A stretch of DNA of 64,000 nucleotides from Vibrio algarum (GCF_028204155.1 NZ_JAQLOI010000003.1:806001-870000), one strand, 5' to 3'; shown: positions 17,419 to 27,789, counted from the stretch's first letter. Translations and numbers: made by a program. The notes: a model not told the origin generated them from the letters alone.

Positions 17419-19425
17419 ATGAATTCTCCCCTATCTTATCTTCAGTCTTTGATTTCAGTAGCGAAAAATAACGGACATCGTTATTTGGTGAGGTTAAATG
17501 GAGAAGAAGAATGGCAAGATAAACTATTAGAGAGCGTTGTTACTAGTTACGAACCTGAACTGTGCTTTAAACTAGGTGGCAGAGCCCTGGTAGGTAGTGA
17601 ATTACTTAACTTTAAGAGAGGTTCGCAATTGTTAGGTAGAAACGTTGAATGTCTTATCTATGATGACAAAGACGGGTTCGATGCTAACAGTTTTACTGCC
17701 GCCTCAGGTGCACTTGCTGGAGGTGGGATATTGTTTCTTCTGCTCTCAAACAAAAACAGTGCATTTTATCGTTGGTTAGATTTAGCGTTGACCGAGACAA
17801 TAACGCTTAAGCAATACACCCCAACTCCCTCTTTACCACGTTTTGTTAATTTTTATGAACCAAGCGCTAGATTTGATGAGCAAGAAGGGGCCATTCATCT
17901 TATTAAAAAGGTTTTTAGTGGGCGTCGTAAAAGGCCTCTTATATTAACGGCCGACAGAGGAAGGGGTAAGAGTTCTGCTCTTGGAATCGCGGCAGCACAA
18001 CTTATCAATAGCTCTCAAGCCAAAATTGTTGTCACGGCTCCGTCGCGAAAAGCGGTTGATCCAGTGTTCACTCATGCTAAACAACATTTGCACTCTATTT
18101 CGTATGAGGGCAAGAATGCTCTTCTCTTCAATGAGTCGTTTATTCAGTTTGTGTCACCAGATGAGTTAATCCGAACGGATGTTGAATGTGATGTTGTTTT
18201 AGTTGATGAGGCTTCGGCAATACCCGTTTCTATGTTACAGAAACTGATTTCAAAATATCATCGTATGGTCTTTTCTTCGACTATTCACGGATACGAGGGG
18301 TGTGGTCGTGGATTTACGGTGAAGTTTTTCAAATGGTTAGATGAGAATAGGCCGGGCTGGAAGAAGTATCACTTACAGCAACCAATACGCTGGAAAACTG
18401 GCGACCCTCTCGAATCATGGGTTTTTAACACCTTTTTGCTCGATTCAGAAATGCCTTTTATTAGCCATGGTTATCTCACGGATGAAACTCAGTTTACGTG
18501 TGTTAAAAAAGAGAGATTATTGCAATCCCCAGCTCTGTTTAAGCAGATTTTCGCTTTACTGGTAAGTGCTCATTACCAAACCTCTCCCAATGATATTATG
18601 CAGATATTGGACGATGATACGGTTCATCTTTTTATATATGAAGTGTCTAGTCAAGTCGTGGGTTGTATCGTTGCAAAAATCGAGGGTGAGTTAGCTCCTG
18701 AACTGATAGATGATGTGTTGCTAGGTAAAAGGCGACCTAAAGGACATTTATGCCCAGTAGTTCTTGTAGGAAAAATGGGTTTTTCTAAAGCCGCTGAGGC
18801 TCGATCTTTACGAGTTATGCGAATTGCGGTTGCTCAAGACTGTCAGAACCTTGGCATTGGAAGCAAAATGTTGTCATTTTTGAAAAGTCAAAACGAGGTT
18901 CAATTTGATTTCGTTTCTACTAGCTATGGCGTAACGGAGGAGCTTTATCGATTTTGGGTTGCTAACGAGTTTTATCCTGTACGTCTTGGTTCAAGCCTAG
19001 ATCAAGCTAGTGGCACATATTCAATTCTAATGTTGAGTTCCATTGTTAAGAATGATTGGGAAGAACAGGTCAGAAATAGATTTCCTCAGGACTTCGTTGC
19101 GTTATTGCCTGAGGGTTTTAAAGACCTACCTGCTTTACTAGTATTAAATTTATTGAAGTCTAGCCGACCAATGGCCCTCCCAGTTTTAAAGGCTCAAGTC
19201 CAACTTGTAAGGTCATATATCCAAGGTGGTAGTGGGTATGAAAATATCGCTTACACAGTTTGCCAATTGCTGATAGAAAATATTGCTCATAAGGATATCC
19301 ATCCTATTTTGGTTACTAAGATCTTACAAAAGAAATCGTGGACAGATATAGTTGAAATATATTCAATGAGTGGGAGAAAACAAGCAGAGTGCCTGTTTAG
19401 AAAGAGCATCGAAATTTTGGTTTAA
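17419..19425 (+). CDS. tmcA: TmcA, tRNA(Met) cytidine acetyltransferase
   Basis: A 668-residue protein with the full TmcA layout: N-terminal DUF1726 region, RNA-helicase-like module with the P-loop TADRGRGKSSALG (about 176-188) and Walker B VVLVDEASAIP, then a GNAT acetyltransferase with the acetyl-CoA site RVMRIAVAQDCQNLGIGSKM (about 464-484), and a C-terminal tRNA-binding tail. It uses ATP and acetyl-CoA to make N4-acetylcytidine at the wobble position of elongator tRNA-Met. It is next to the partition operon but has its own start, 45 bp after the terminator. Frame intact; length normal. Confidence 0.95.
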   Translation: MNSPLSYLQSLISVAKNNGHRYLVRLNGEEEWQDKLLESVVTSYEPELCFKLGGRALVGSELLNFKRGSQLLGRNVECLIYDDKDGFDANSFTAASGALAGGGILFLLLSNKNSAFYRWLDLALTETITLKQYTPTPSLPRFVNFYEPSARFDEQEGAIHLIKKVFSGRRKRPLILTADRGRGKSSALGIAAAQLINSSQAKIVVTAPSRKAVDPVFTHAKQHLHSISYEGKNALLFNESFIQFVSPDELIRTDVECDVVLVDEASAIPVSMLQKLISKYHRMVFSSTIHGYEGCGRGFTVKFFKWLDENRPGWKKYHLQQPIRWKTGDPLESWVFNTFLLDSEMPFISHGYLTDETQFTCVKKERLLQSPALFKQIFALLVSAHYQTSPNDIMQILDDDTVHLFIYEVSSQVVGCIVAKIEGELAPELIDDVLLGKRRPKGHLCPVVLVGKMGFSKAAEARSLRVMRIAVAQDCQNLGIGSKMLSFLKSQNEVQFDFVSTSYGVTEELYRFWVANEFYPVRLGSSLDQASGTYSILMLSSIVKNDWEEQVRNRFPQDFVALLPEGFKDLPALLVLNLLKSSRPMALPVLKAQVQLVRSYIQGGSGYENIAYTVCQLLIENIAHKDIHPILVTKILQKKSWTDIVEIYSMSGRKQAECLFRKSIEILV

Positions 19426-19439
19426 TTTACAGTGTAAAC
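19425..19439. other. parS2: parS2 centromere site
   Basis: ATTTACAGTGTAAAC overlaps the stop codon of tmcA. It forms a tandem pair with the next site, 24 bp centre to centre. Confidence 0.9.
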
Positions 19440-19448
19440 TGTTTTGAG

Positions 19449-19463
19449 ATTTACAGTGTAAAT
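19449..19463. other. parS2: parS2 centromere site
   Basis: ATTTACAGTGTAAAT, a perfect palindromic match to the ParB2 site, 24 bp from the previous one. Confidence 0.92.
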
Positions 19464-19587
19464 CAAATAATCAATAAATTTATAAATAAAAAAGTGATTC
19501 AAATATGATTTCTTCGCAAAGTTTAGCAAAGTGTCTCATACTTTAAGATAAACTCATTATATCTAATGAAGTGAGCTATGTTCTAAA

Positions 19588-21267
19588 ATGTGGAAAGAGT
19601 TAACTCGATTATCGGAAGATTCTAACAGCGTTATTGCGCAACTCCCTCGAGGTGAGGAAGTTGGTCCTACGTTTAGCATTGATGGCCTTGATAAAGTTCT
19701 GGTTCAACTAGAAGCTGGCAGTTTTTATTATGATGATGAAGCTGCCGGTAGATTTGTGCGAGCTGCTAGAGAAAATAAAAAATCGGCATTTGAAGGTATT
19801 GTAGTTGCCTTTAGAAAAGATGCTGAGGTGAAAGTCGAATTATCAGATAGCGATATGTTAGCGACTATGTTTGTTACAGGGCCTTATGGGGGAAAACAAA
19901 TTAGTGCTGTCGACATTATGCAAGCACTTGCCACTTTTCATGTAACAAAAGGTATTAATAAACTTGCGCTTAAAAAGATACTCTCACTTAGTACTGACCT
20001 TCCAAAAGGGCAAGTCATCGAACAACCAGTTGCTCGGGGGTTGCAACCGGTAAATGGTAAAGATGCTCAGTTTGTGCCTTTAGTTGAAGATGCTAGCACT
20101 AGAATATTAGCACCTCAAGAAGCCAATAAAAAAACTCACCAAGTTGATATGAGGAATCTTGGGGAAACCATAACGGTTGAGCAAGGAGTGGCGATTATGA
20201 AACGCGTCCCTGCAACAAAAGGTAAGCCTGGTTATACCGTTATGGGTGTGTCAATTCCCCCTCAACCGGGAACTGATAAATTACTAAAAGAAGGGAAAGG
20301 GTCTAATCTCGATAGGGATAACCCCAATTTATTACGTGCAAGCCAATCGGGAATGCCAATTATTAGAGAGTCTACAATAGATGTAGATCCTTCATTGGTT
20401 CTGAAAAATGTTGATGTATCAACAGGCCATATTAAGTTCAAAGGTAGTTTGGTTGTATCTGGAAATATTGAACCTGGGATGGTCGTTCGTGCAACCGGAT
20501 CTGTAACGGTTGGAGGGTTTATTGAATCGGCTGATGTTCAAGCCCAAGAAGATATCATCGTAGGCAAAGGCATTATCGGACACGCGGTAGATGAAGGTGA
20601 AGATAAAGCCTGTATTGTTAAGACAAATGGAAACATCAAATCTAAATATGCTCAGTTTGCATTTCTTCAAGCTATTGGTGATATAGAGCTGGAGCTTCAT
20701 TGTATGAGCTGTATTGCGATGTGCACTGGCGACCTTACAGTCAAAGATGCTAACGATAAGCACGGAACTCTCAGTGGCGGTATTGCAAAAGCGGGCGGCA
20801 AAGTAGAATGTCTTAATTTAGGTGTCGAAGGCGATACTGCAACGAAGGTACAAGCCTTTGTCAGATACAATAAATATAAACAGGGTTTAGCCGAACTGAA
20901 AGAGCGTTACAAGTTCGTTCAAGATAAAACCATGGACGCCATTCGTAGTGAAATGGAGTTAATGAAAAGACCAAAAGAAGAACGTTCCGAGCAAGAAATT
21001 GCTCAGATTCAGAATTTGAAGAAAAAGAATAACTTATTGATTGAGCAGACTAAGGGAAAAATAGAAAACGCAGAATTAGAGCTCGAACGTTTACTGGAGA
21101 GAAATACGATAAAAGCCAATAAAGTGTTTACACGGGTGTCTATTCAATACGGTGATGAAACGTATTTAACAAAGCATGAAAAAGGCGTTAGTGTTTTTTC
21201 ATTTGACCAATATAAGATTCATTGCCGAACAATGGTAGAAGGTGTCGAGCAAGACGAAGAGCTTTGA
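19588..21267 (+). CDS. FapA family (DUF342) polymer-like protein
   Basis: A 559-residue protein. The N-terminal half carries the FapA signature (GETITVEQGVAIMKRVPATK, TKGKPGYTVMG), followed by beta-helix-like repeats rich in VSGNIEPGMVVRATGSVTVG, and then a long coiled coil (about 425-515) and a short C-terminal domain. DUF342/FapA proteins are widespread and their role is uncertain; in some bacteria they are linked to motility, surface or signalling functions. The gene has its own promoter gap behind two parS2 sites and is convergent with the Lap-type cluster, whose terminator it shares. No signal peptide; probably cytoplasmic. Confidence 0.85.
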   Translation: MWKELTRLSEDSNSVIAQLPRGEEVGPTFSIDGLDKVLVQLEAGSFYYDDEAAGRFVRAARENKKSAFEGIVVAFRKDAEVKVELSDSDMLATMFVTGPYGGKQISAVDIMQALATFHVTKGINKLALKKILSLSTDLPKGQVIEQPVARGLQPVNGKDAQFVPLVEDASTRILAPQEANKKTHQVDMRNLGETITVEQGVAIMKRVPATKGKPGYTVMGVSIPPQPGTDKLLKEGKGSNLDRDNPNLLRASQSGMPIIRESTIDVDPSLVLKNVDVSTGHIKFKGSLVVSGNIEPGMVVRATGSVTVGGFIESADVQAQEDIIVGKGIIGHAVDEGEDKACIVKTNGNIKSKYAQFAFLQAIGDIELELHCMSCIAMCTGDLTVKDANDKHGTLSGGIAKAGGKVECLNLGVEGDTATKVQAFVRYNKYKQGLAELKERYKFVQDKTMDAIRSEMELMKRPKEERSEQEIAQIQNLKKKNNLLIEQTKGKIENAELELERLLERNTIKANKVFTRVSIQYGDETYLTKHEKGVSVFSFDQYKIHCRTMVEGVEQDEEL

Positions 21268-21270
21268 TAT

Positions 21271-21304
21271 AAAAAAAGAGGATGCTTAAGCATCCTCTTT
21301 TTTT
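21271..21304. terminator. bidirectional terminator, perfect palindrome
   Basis: A 34-base perfect palindrome: seven A, GAGGATGCTTAAGCATCCTC, then seven T. It serves the convergent DUF342 and ABC-transporter genes. Confidence 0.9.
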
Positions 21305-21329
21305 AAGTAGAAAGTAGTTGTTCTAGCGA

Positions 21330-23444
21330 TTAGCTAACCGTTCTAACTTTACCTTGCTTTAGGTCGTTAAGTACTTGAAGTTTTGGACCATCGGCAATAA
21401 TACAGCCTTTTTCCATCACGATAATCCTATCAACGATGTCTAGCATAGATGTTTTATGCGTAATAAGAATTAGCGTTTCGTCTTTTCTCATTTGACCGAG
21501 CTGATTTTTGATGTGCATTTCTGTGCGATTATCCATTGCACTTGTTGGTTCATCCATCAATAGGACGGGTGGGCGACCTAATAATGCACGAGCAATCGAA
21601 ACGGATTGGCGCTGACCTCCAGAAAGTAACAACCCACCTTCGCCAACTTGCCTTTCAAGTCCTGCGGGGTCTTGTTGAGTAAATACAGTCACTCCTGCAC
21701 GATTGGCTGCATCCATCACTTCTCTATCATCGACTAACGTTTGGCCTAACGTAATGTTGTCTCTGATAGAACCGAAGAATAGTGTGCTTTCTTGCGGAAC
21801 GCAGCCTATATTGCGTCGTACGTCGACATGGTGTAATTGGGCTATATCCGTATCATCTATGCGGACATGGCCTTCTGTAGGCTGATATAAGCCCATAATA
21901 AGGCGTTCAAGAGTCGTCTTTCCGGAACCAATGCGCCCAATTATCGCTACTTTCTCACCGGGTTCAATCGTAAGGCTAAGGTCTCGAATAGATGCGATGG
22001 CAGACTCAGGATAATGGAAAGTCACTTTATCGAGCTCTATTTTCCCTTTAATGATAGGTCGGTGAATGTAACGTTTGCCCTCTTCTTGCTCATCAGGCAT
22101 TGCCATTACTTGCTCGATGATCGTCATTGATGATTTAGCTTGGTTATAACGAGTCGAGAGTAAGGAAAGCTGTACTAGAGGACCGATCGCTCGACCACTC
22201 AGCATCGTAGCCGCGATTAATCCACCCATCGTAAGATCCCCATCGGCGATCAAATAGACACCGAATATTATCATACCTATATTGCAAGATTGCTGAACGA
22301 ATCCTGCCATATTTTGAATTGTGTCAGTGATTCTTCTTGTTTTAATGTTCCAATTTGCCATATGAGCAACCGCTTCTTCCCAGCGATATTGGAACTGACT
22401 TTGAGCACCAAATAACTTAACCGACTCCAACCCGGCAAGACTCTCTATCAAGTTGGCGTATTTTTGAGAAGCCAATCGAGATCCTTCTTCAATACTTTGT
22501 TTCAAAGGAGCCTGAATTAATAAAGAGTGGATGATTAAAATGATTACACCCACTATTGGGATAATGACTAGATTGCCGGCAAGCAACCAAATAATGACTA
22601 AAAATAGCAGAGCAAAGGGTAGGTCGATAAGGGCAGACATTGTGGCAGAGGTGAAGAACTCTCGAATGGATTCAAACTCTTGTAGGTGTCTAGCAAAAGC
22701 GCCGACGGATGGAGGTCTAGATTCCATCCTAATACCCATTACTTTACTGTATAACTTTGACGATATCAGGATATCGGATTTTTTACCTGCAACATCGATG
22801 AAGTAACTTCGTAGCAGTTTAAGTACAAAGTCAAAAATAAAAACAACGAATATTCCAGAAGCGAGAACCCATAAAGACTCAAAAGCTAAGTTTGGTACTA
22901 CCTTGTCGTAAACGAGTCGAGTAAACATTGGCGCGGCAATTGCGAACATATTCACAAGAATTGATGCGATCAAAACATCTCGGTAGATATGCTTTGAAGC
23001 AAACAATGTGCTCCAGAACCAATGTCCTTGACGTGTTTTCAATATTTCAGGTGAGCGTTCATCGTATCTGAACTGTTTTTTTACTAAGAAATAACGGCCG
23101 CTGTATTGCTGGGTCAGTTCTTCAACGGGTATAGATACGGGCATCATGTCTGAATCAGAGGTAACCACTTCTGCTTCGCCATCTTTACTATTGATGCTAA
23201 CTAATACAACGGCATCACCCTCCTTAAGAAGGAGTACTGCAGGTAAAATTAGTTCTGATATTTCGTTAAATGGCGTTCTATTTTCTTTCGCAACTAACCC
23301 TGCTCGCTCCGCAGATCGGGGAAAAAGAAATGGGGTTAGTAAGCCATCAGATAAAGGTAATCCATTAATTAGTGCGTCTGGGGAATTTGCCAAACCGTAA
23401 TAACGACTGATATAAATCAGAGAATTTAAAAGTGGATCTCGCAT
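21330..23444 (-). CDS. lapB: type I secretion ABC transporter ATPase, LapB type
   Basis: A 704-residue exporter of the type I secretion class: an N-terminal C39-like domain without the catalytic Cys (about 1-130), six membrane segments (about 155-430), and a nucleotide-binding domain with Walker A GRIGSGKTT (about 502-510), the signature LLLSGGQRQS (about 608) and Walker B PVLLMDEPTSAMD. Such transporters export very large RTX adhesins whose N-terminus stays in the outer-membrane channel. It is the last gene of a cluster with an HlyD-type partner, a LapG protease and a LapD receptor. The adhesin and the TolC/LapE channel are not in the window. Confidence 0.9.
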   Translation of the reverse strand: MRDPLLNSLIYISRYYGLANSPDALINGLPLSDGLLTPFLFPRSAERAGLVAKENRTPFNEISELILPAVLLLKEGDAVVLVSINSKDGEAEVVTSDSDMMPVSIPVEELTQQYSGRYFLVKKQFRYDERSPEILKTRQGHWFWSTLFASKHIYRDVLIASILVNMFAIAAPMFTRLVYDKVVPNLAFESLWVLASGIFVVFIFDFVLKLLRSYFIDVAGKKSDILISSKLYSKVMGIRMESRPPSVGAFARHLQEFESIREFFTSATMSALIDLPFALLFLVIIWLLAGNLVIIPIVGVIILIIHSLLIQAPLKQSIEEGSRLASQKYANLIESLAGLESVKLFGAQSQFQYRWEEAVAHMANWNIKTRRITDTIQNMAGFVQQSCNIGMIIFGVYLIADGDLTMGGLIAATMLSGRAIGPLVQLSLLSTRYNQAKSSMTIIEQVMAMPDEQEEGKRYIHRPIIKGKIELDKVTFHYPESAIASIRDLSLTIEPGEKVAIIGRIGSGKTTLERLIMGLYQPTEGHVRIDDTDIAQLHHVDVRRNIGCVPQESTLFFGSIRDNITLGQTLVDDREVMDAANRAGVTVFTQQDPAGLERQVGEGGLLLSGGQRQSVSIARALLGRPPVLLMDEPTSAMDNRTEMHIKNQLGQMRKDETLILITHKTSMLDIVDRIIVMEKGCIIADGPKLQVLNDLKQGKVRTVS

Positions 23445-23475
23445 TCAAAGCGGCCTCAATATAATTTTTATGTGG

Positions 23476-25386
23476 TTATTTATCGACTATAAAACCTTGG
23501 AATACTTCAATAAAATGCTCAGATAAGAAATCTAACTGAGTCTTAGTTTCTACCCTGGATGCAATAGTCGTTACGCCTAAATTATGTGCAGTACGTGAGA
23601 TAGAGGTTAATGTATAACGTTGTTTTTCATCCTCTATCTGATGGGTATATAGATAATCTAACTTAACGTACTTTGGCCTAAATTCGTTGATGTAATCTAG
23701 AGAGTGGAAGTTTCGGCCATAGTTATCGACGCCAAACTCTGAACCACTACTACGGATAGCATGACAAAGCAGTGCGGTATGGTGCTGATGTGAGATAAAA
23801 CATATTTCTGGAATTTCGAAATGCAGCTTTTTGGCGGAATTTGGGAATTTGGTTAGTATTTTGGTTAACCAACGAATAAAACTTGGTTCAGAAATACTAC
23901 TAACCGTGAGGTTAATAGCGAGAGTGTCTTCAATATTATGTTGTTCAAGATTGTCGATCATGCTCTCAATAACATACTCATCGAAAATATAACCAGCATT
24001 TAACTGGTCAAGGGCGAAGAGATATTGGTTCGCTGTATAGCGAACGCCATTTTTTTCAATAGATGAGAATACCTCACGATGGAACGTTTTACCGTCGTTG
24101 CTATTTGCAGATTGAAATTTAAACTCAACATTTTGGTTACTGATTGCTTCTTCAACCAATTCTTTCCATTGCTGTTTACCTAATAATATATGGTCATTTA
24201 CGTCGGATACGATTTCGTAGTTTCTCTCTGGGTGAGCGACTGCGAGAGATAAGGCGTTATCGACGAGTGAAAGTACTTCAGATGTCGATTTTCTGGTTTC
24301 GTTGTATACAAGACCTAATGCCATATCGATTGGCGCTGTACCCGTTGGGTCTGGCCGAACACTTTGCACATTACCGACGATATTCTTAGCCAGCATATGG
24401 AGATCTTCATTTTCAATATTGGGGAAGATGAATGCGAATTCTTCGGTGTTTATCCTTGCGATAGTAACCGCAGGAGAATCTGTGGTGAGTTTCAGATGAT
24501 CGGCGAGTTCTTTTATCATCGTATCTCCGGCTTCATAGCCAGATTCATCATAGGCTTCTTTAATAAAGTTCGCTTTTAAAAGTGCTATACCACCTTTAGA
24601 CGACTCTTTAAGCCATTGATTGAGCTGCCCCATAAAGAACGAACGGTTACCTAATTGAGATACTGGGTCCATATAGGCTCTTTCTCTAAGCTGCTCAGCT
24701 TCTTTTGCTTGCGCTCTGAAGCTTTGTTCGACTTGCTGAGACATGGTGTTAATACCATTAACAACCGCAACCAAGTCTTTCGTTTTTGGTTGCTTAAGCG
24801 GTTCACCAAATTTGTTTTGTGCGATCTCTTCCATTTTTATAATGATAAGCGCTAGTGGGCGTAGGCTTCGTTTCAGCATGGCGGAGACAAGTAACATTCC
24901 TAGCGAAAAAGCAATCAGAAAAGCGATACCAAGGTTCTTAACTGCCCCCCAAAGTTGTACATAGGCTTCACCTGGATGGCTGATGATCTCTATTTCAGCT
25001 AACTGTAGCCAACCACTGGTTACCACCCTTCTGTCATGAAGTTTGGTAAGTAAGTTCATATCGATAAACCAATCGGGCACACCAGTAGCCTTTACAGGAT
25101 AAGAGCGAATGATCTCTTCTTCAGTATCCAAGAAGGTTAGCTTTACGATTGAATAAGAGCTACCGTCAAATAAAGCATTGATTACGGATTCCACCGCGAC
25201 GCTATCTTTTTGTTCAAGATAGGGTGCAAGTGCGAGGCCAACAGTATTTATGGTGTTATTCATTTCTGAGCGTTGCTGCTGCATCAGAAAGTTACGGGTT
25301 GTCGTGAACTCTATCGCTAAGACTGAGCCAACTAGTAACAAGAAAACAGCCAACATACCTGCGACAAGTTGTTTATGTAATGTCAT
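23476..25386 (-). CDS. lapD: LapD, c-di-GMP receptor with degenerate GGDEF and EAL domains
   Basis: A 636-residue membrane protein: segment 1 (about 7-28), a periplasmic LapD_MoxY domain, segment 2 (about 152-172), HAMP, GGDEF and EAL domains. The GGDEF site reads NTEEF and the EAL site is replaced (EVFSSI), so it should bind cyclic di-GMP rather than make or cut it. When loaded, LapD holds the protease LapG in the periplasm and keeps the adhesin attached; when c-di-GMP falls, LapG is released. The gene starts 5 bp after the lapG stop, which fits this partnership. Confidence 0.92.
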   Translation of the reverse strand: MTLHKQLVAGMLAVFLLLVGSVLAIEFTTTRNFLMQQQRSEMNNTINTVGLALAPYLEQKDSVAVESVINALFDGSSYSIVKLTFLDTEEEIIRSYPVKATGVPDWFIDMNLLTKLHDRRVVTSGWLQLAEIEIISHPGEAYVQLWGAVKNLGIAFLIAFSLGMLLVSAMLKRSLRPLALIIIKMEEIAQNKFGEPLKQPKTKDLVAVVNGINTMSQQVEQSFRAQAKEAEQLRERAYMDPVSQLGNRSFFMGQLNQWLKESSKGGIALLKANFIKEAYDESGYEAGDTMIKELADHLKLTTDSPAVTIARINTEEFAFIFPNIENEDLHMLAKNIVGNVQSVRPDPTGTAPIDMALGLVYNETRKSTSEVLSLVDNALSLAVAHPERNYEIVSDVNDHILLGKQQWKELVEEAISNQNVEFKFQSANSNDGKTFHREVFSSIEKNGVRYTANQYLFALDQLNAGYIFDEYVIESMIDNLEQHNIEDTLAINLTVSSISEPSFIRWLTKILTKFPNSAKKLHFEIPEICFISHQHHTALLCHAIRSSGSEFGVDNYGRNFHSLDYINEFRPKYVKLDYLYTHQIEDEKQRYTLTSISRTAHNLGVTTIASRVETKTQLDFLSEHFIEVFQGFIVDK

Positions 25387-25391
25387 GGTGG

Positions 25392-26057
25392 TTACTCATT
25401 GTAATTTAGTTTTGGTTTGTTAAGTTTTAATGATTTATTTCTAGAACGAAGATCATTCCACAGGCTTAATCGAGAGGAAGTACCAGCTAGTTGTCCGCTC
25501 GCCTTTTCCTTCATTAGCCATAGGTTTTTACCATTAAAACTATAAATAGGGAGTAAATCTCGCCTTTCAGTTGCGGGCTTAATTACCGGATTAATATTAT
25601 CTAGAATCACTGGGACTGAGCTCGATTTTTCATAGTAGGCTAGAACCATATGAAATTGATTTAACTCAATCGCTTTAACGTAGACCAGCCGTAACTTTTT
25701 ATCAGAAACACCCAGTTCAAGTAGCGAAAAGTATTTTGCTATAGTGAAATCTTCACAATCACCGGCATTACTGCCAATAAATTCTAGTGGTGTGGCCCAA
25801 TAATCGTTTTTTGCCCATAAATCGATATCATTTACAAAATTGAGCTGATTAAAAAAGCTATTTACACCGGCAAGTTTACTGCTTTCGGGTTGATTTTTAA
25901 GCTTTTCTAATTCTGAACGCCAAGTTTCAGTGCGCTTTCCTGCTCTTGGTCCATATGTTTTTGAAACCGCATCGACCCAACGTTGCTCCTCTGTGTTGAG
26001 AGCAACAGATGTCATTGAAAATGAAAGCAATATCAATAATATGATAAACGTTTTCAT
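25392..26057 (-). CDS. lapG: LapG, periplasmic adhesin-releasing protease
   Basis: A 221-residue protein with a signal peptide (MKTFIILLILLSFSMTSVAL; mature from about residue 20) and the bacterial transglutaminase-like cysteine protease fold. The catalytic triad is visible: Cys101 in NAGDCEDF, His136 in QFHMVLAY and Asp153 in ILDNINP. Asp100, Glu102 and Asp103 around the Cys match the calcium-binding site of LapG. It cuts the N-terminal part of large adhesins at a dialanine site and is held in check by LapD. In one operon with the HlyD-type gene upstream and lapD downstream. Confidence 0.92.
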   Translation of the reverse strand: MKTFIILLILLSFSMTSVALNTEEQRWVDAVSKTYGPRAGKRTETWRSELEKLKNQPESSKLAGVNSFFNQLNFVNDIDLWAKNDYWATPLEFIGSNAGDCEDFTIAKYFSLLELGVSDKKLRLVYVKAIELNQFHMVLAYYEKSSSVPVILDNINPVIKPATERRDLLPIYSFNGKNLWLMKEKASGQLAGTSSRLSLWNDLRSRNKSLKLNKPKLNYNE

Positions 26058-26105
26058 TGCTACTTATTCATCGATAAAGTCTGGGGAGGGAATACCATAG
26101 AATAG

Positions 26106-27497
26106 CTACTCCCTAAGAGCCGTTTTTTGGGCTGTCAGTATCGGTTTTAGAATATAATCTAAGACTGTACGCTTGCCCGTAATAATATCTACGGATGCGG
26201 TCATGCCTGGTATAATAGGTAAGCCTGCCTCAGTACCAAATTTGTGATCGTCCGTTCTGACTGTGACCATATAAAAACTATTCCCTTCTTCGTCTTGTAT
26301 GGTGTCTGCACTAATATGTTCTAAAGTTCCTTCTAAGCCACCATAGCGGGTAAAATCATAGGCACTAAACTTAACTATAGCAGGTAAGCCAGGTCGTAAA
26401 AATGCGATGTCCTTCGGTGCAATCTTTGCTTCAACTAGCAGTGTATCCTCTGAAGGGACTATCTCTATCAGATCCATACCCGGTTGAATAACGCCACCTA
26501 CAGTATTGATATGCAACTTCTTGACAGTGCCGGTGACAGGGGATAACACAATGGTTCTATTTACTTTGTCTTCTAAGCCGACGGTCGACTCAGTAAGAGC
26601 GGATAATTTATCTTGAGCCTGATTTAGTTTTTCTTGCTGTTCTGAACGAAACTTCAAGGCAGCATCTATTCTGCCTAGCATTGCTTCTCTAATTGCTGAG
26701 GTTATGCTTGGGATTTTAAGCTCAGTAGAAGTCAGTTCTCTGCGTGTATCGTTAAGTTGGCGTTGCAATTTAAGCAATTCAATTTTGGGGACAACACCTT
26801 CGTCTGCCAAAGGTTTGGTAATGTCTAACTCTCTTTTAGCAAAGTTGTAGCTTGTTCTTAGATTTTTTGCTCTTGCTGTTAACTCTATGAGCTCTTGTTC
26901 TTTTTGTTTTACTTGCTGGTCTACAACTGACAATTTGTTATTTAGGTTTTCTAGATCTTGTCGATATTCATCTCGTTGACGTTGTACGAGTAGAGGTTGC
27001 GTGTCACTTAAAATTGGTGGGAATGCCAGTTTATTAAAATCAATTTTGACACTGTCTTCCCAGTTAGCGTTGTCGAATTCTTCTTGGATCTGAACGCTGG
27101 TAATAGAAGCTGACAATTGTAAGACACTTGCGGTCAAGTTAGATACTTGCTGTTCTCGTTCTCTAAAATCAGAGCGAAATCGAGTATCATCGATCAGGAT
27201 TAGTTGCTGTCCTTCTTTGACCATATCACCTTCACGGACTAAAAGGCTTTTAACTAACCCACCTTCTAAGTTTTGTACCACCTGCAACTGAGAGCTTGGG
27301 ATGACTTTACCTTGTCCAACGGTTACTTTATCTAGTTGTGCCCAAGAGGCCCATGCGATCGCGGCAATAAAAAACAGCACCATTACCCAAAGAAGTATTC
27401 GGGCACTACTTGGCGTGTTTAGAAGCAAAGCGGCTGTTTTGTCATCCACATAGTCTAACTCCGCATCTTTTAGCATCTTAAACTTTTTACTGCTCAT
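26106..27497 (-). CDS. lapC: type I secretion membrane fusion protein, LapC/HlyD type
   Basis: A 463-residue protein: short cytoplasmic N-terminus, one membrane segment (about 33-53), a lipoyl half (VVQNLEGGLVKSLLVREGDMV), a long coiled-coil hairpin (about 120-300), the second lipoyl half (RTIVLSPVTGTVKKLHINTVG) and a beta-barrel ending in the HlyD-family signature (PIIPGMTASVDIITGKRTVL). It bridges the ABC transporter and the outer-membrane channel. It is the first gene of the Lap-type operon, read from a 292-bp AT-rich upstream gap. Confidence 0.9.
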   Translation of the reverse strand: MSSKKFKMLKDAELDYVDDKTAALLLNTPSSARILLWVMVLFFIAAIAWASWAQLDKVTVGQGKVIPSSQLQVVQNLEGGLVKSLLVREGDMVKEGQQLILIDDTRFRSDFREREQQVSNLTASVLQLSASITSVQIQEEFDNANWEDSVKIDFNKLAFPPILSDTQPLLVQRQRDEYRQDLENLNNKLSVVDQQVKQKEQELIELTARAKNLRTSYNFAKRELDITKPLADEGVVPKIELLKLQRQLNDTRRELTSTELKIPSITSAIREAMLGRIDAALKFRSEQQEKLNQAQDKLSALTESTVGLEDKVNRTIVLSPVTGTVKKLHINTVGGVIQPGMDLIEIVPSEDTLLVEAKIAPKDIAFLRPGLPAIVKFSAYDFTRYGGLEGTLEHISADTIQDEEGNSFYMVTVRTDDHKFGTEAGLPIIPGMTASVDIITGKRTVLDYILKPILTAQKTALRE

Positions 27498-27789
27498 TTG
27501 CTGTCCTTGGCATTACTTACACCATTAATGATTAGTTTGACGACATGTAGCATTAATTTTATTAGCTGTTGAGCGAAATGTTAAGTAATAACCTATTTTT
27601 ATTTTTTCTCAAATAGTTAGGGTTAAGTTAGTGGTGGCTTAAATGGGTTTGTAATGGCAAAAATTAACCATAGAGTTAGGTATTAGTTATTAAGTTTGTG
27701 AAAATGAATTTAACTTGATCAAATGAGAATGCTCTTGTTTTCATCGTTTGATAAGCGCAAAATTACAAAAAATTCTTTAAGGATAAGAT

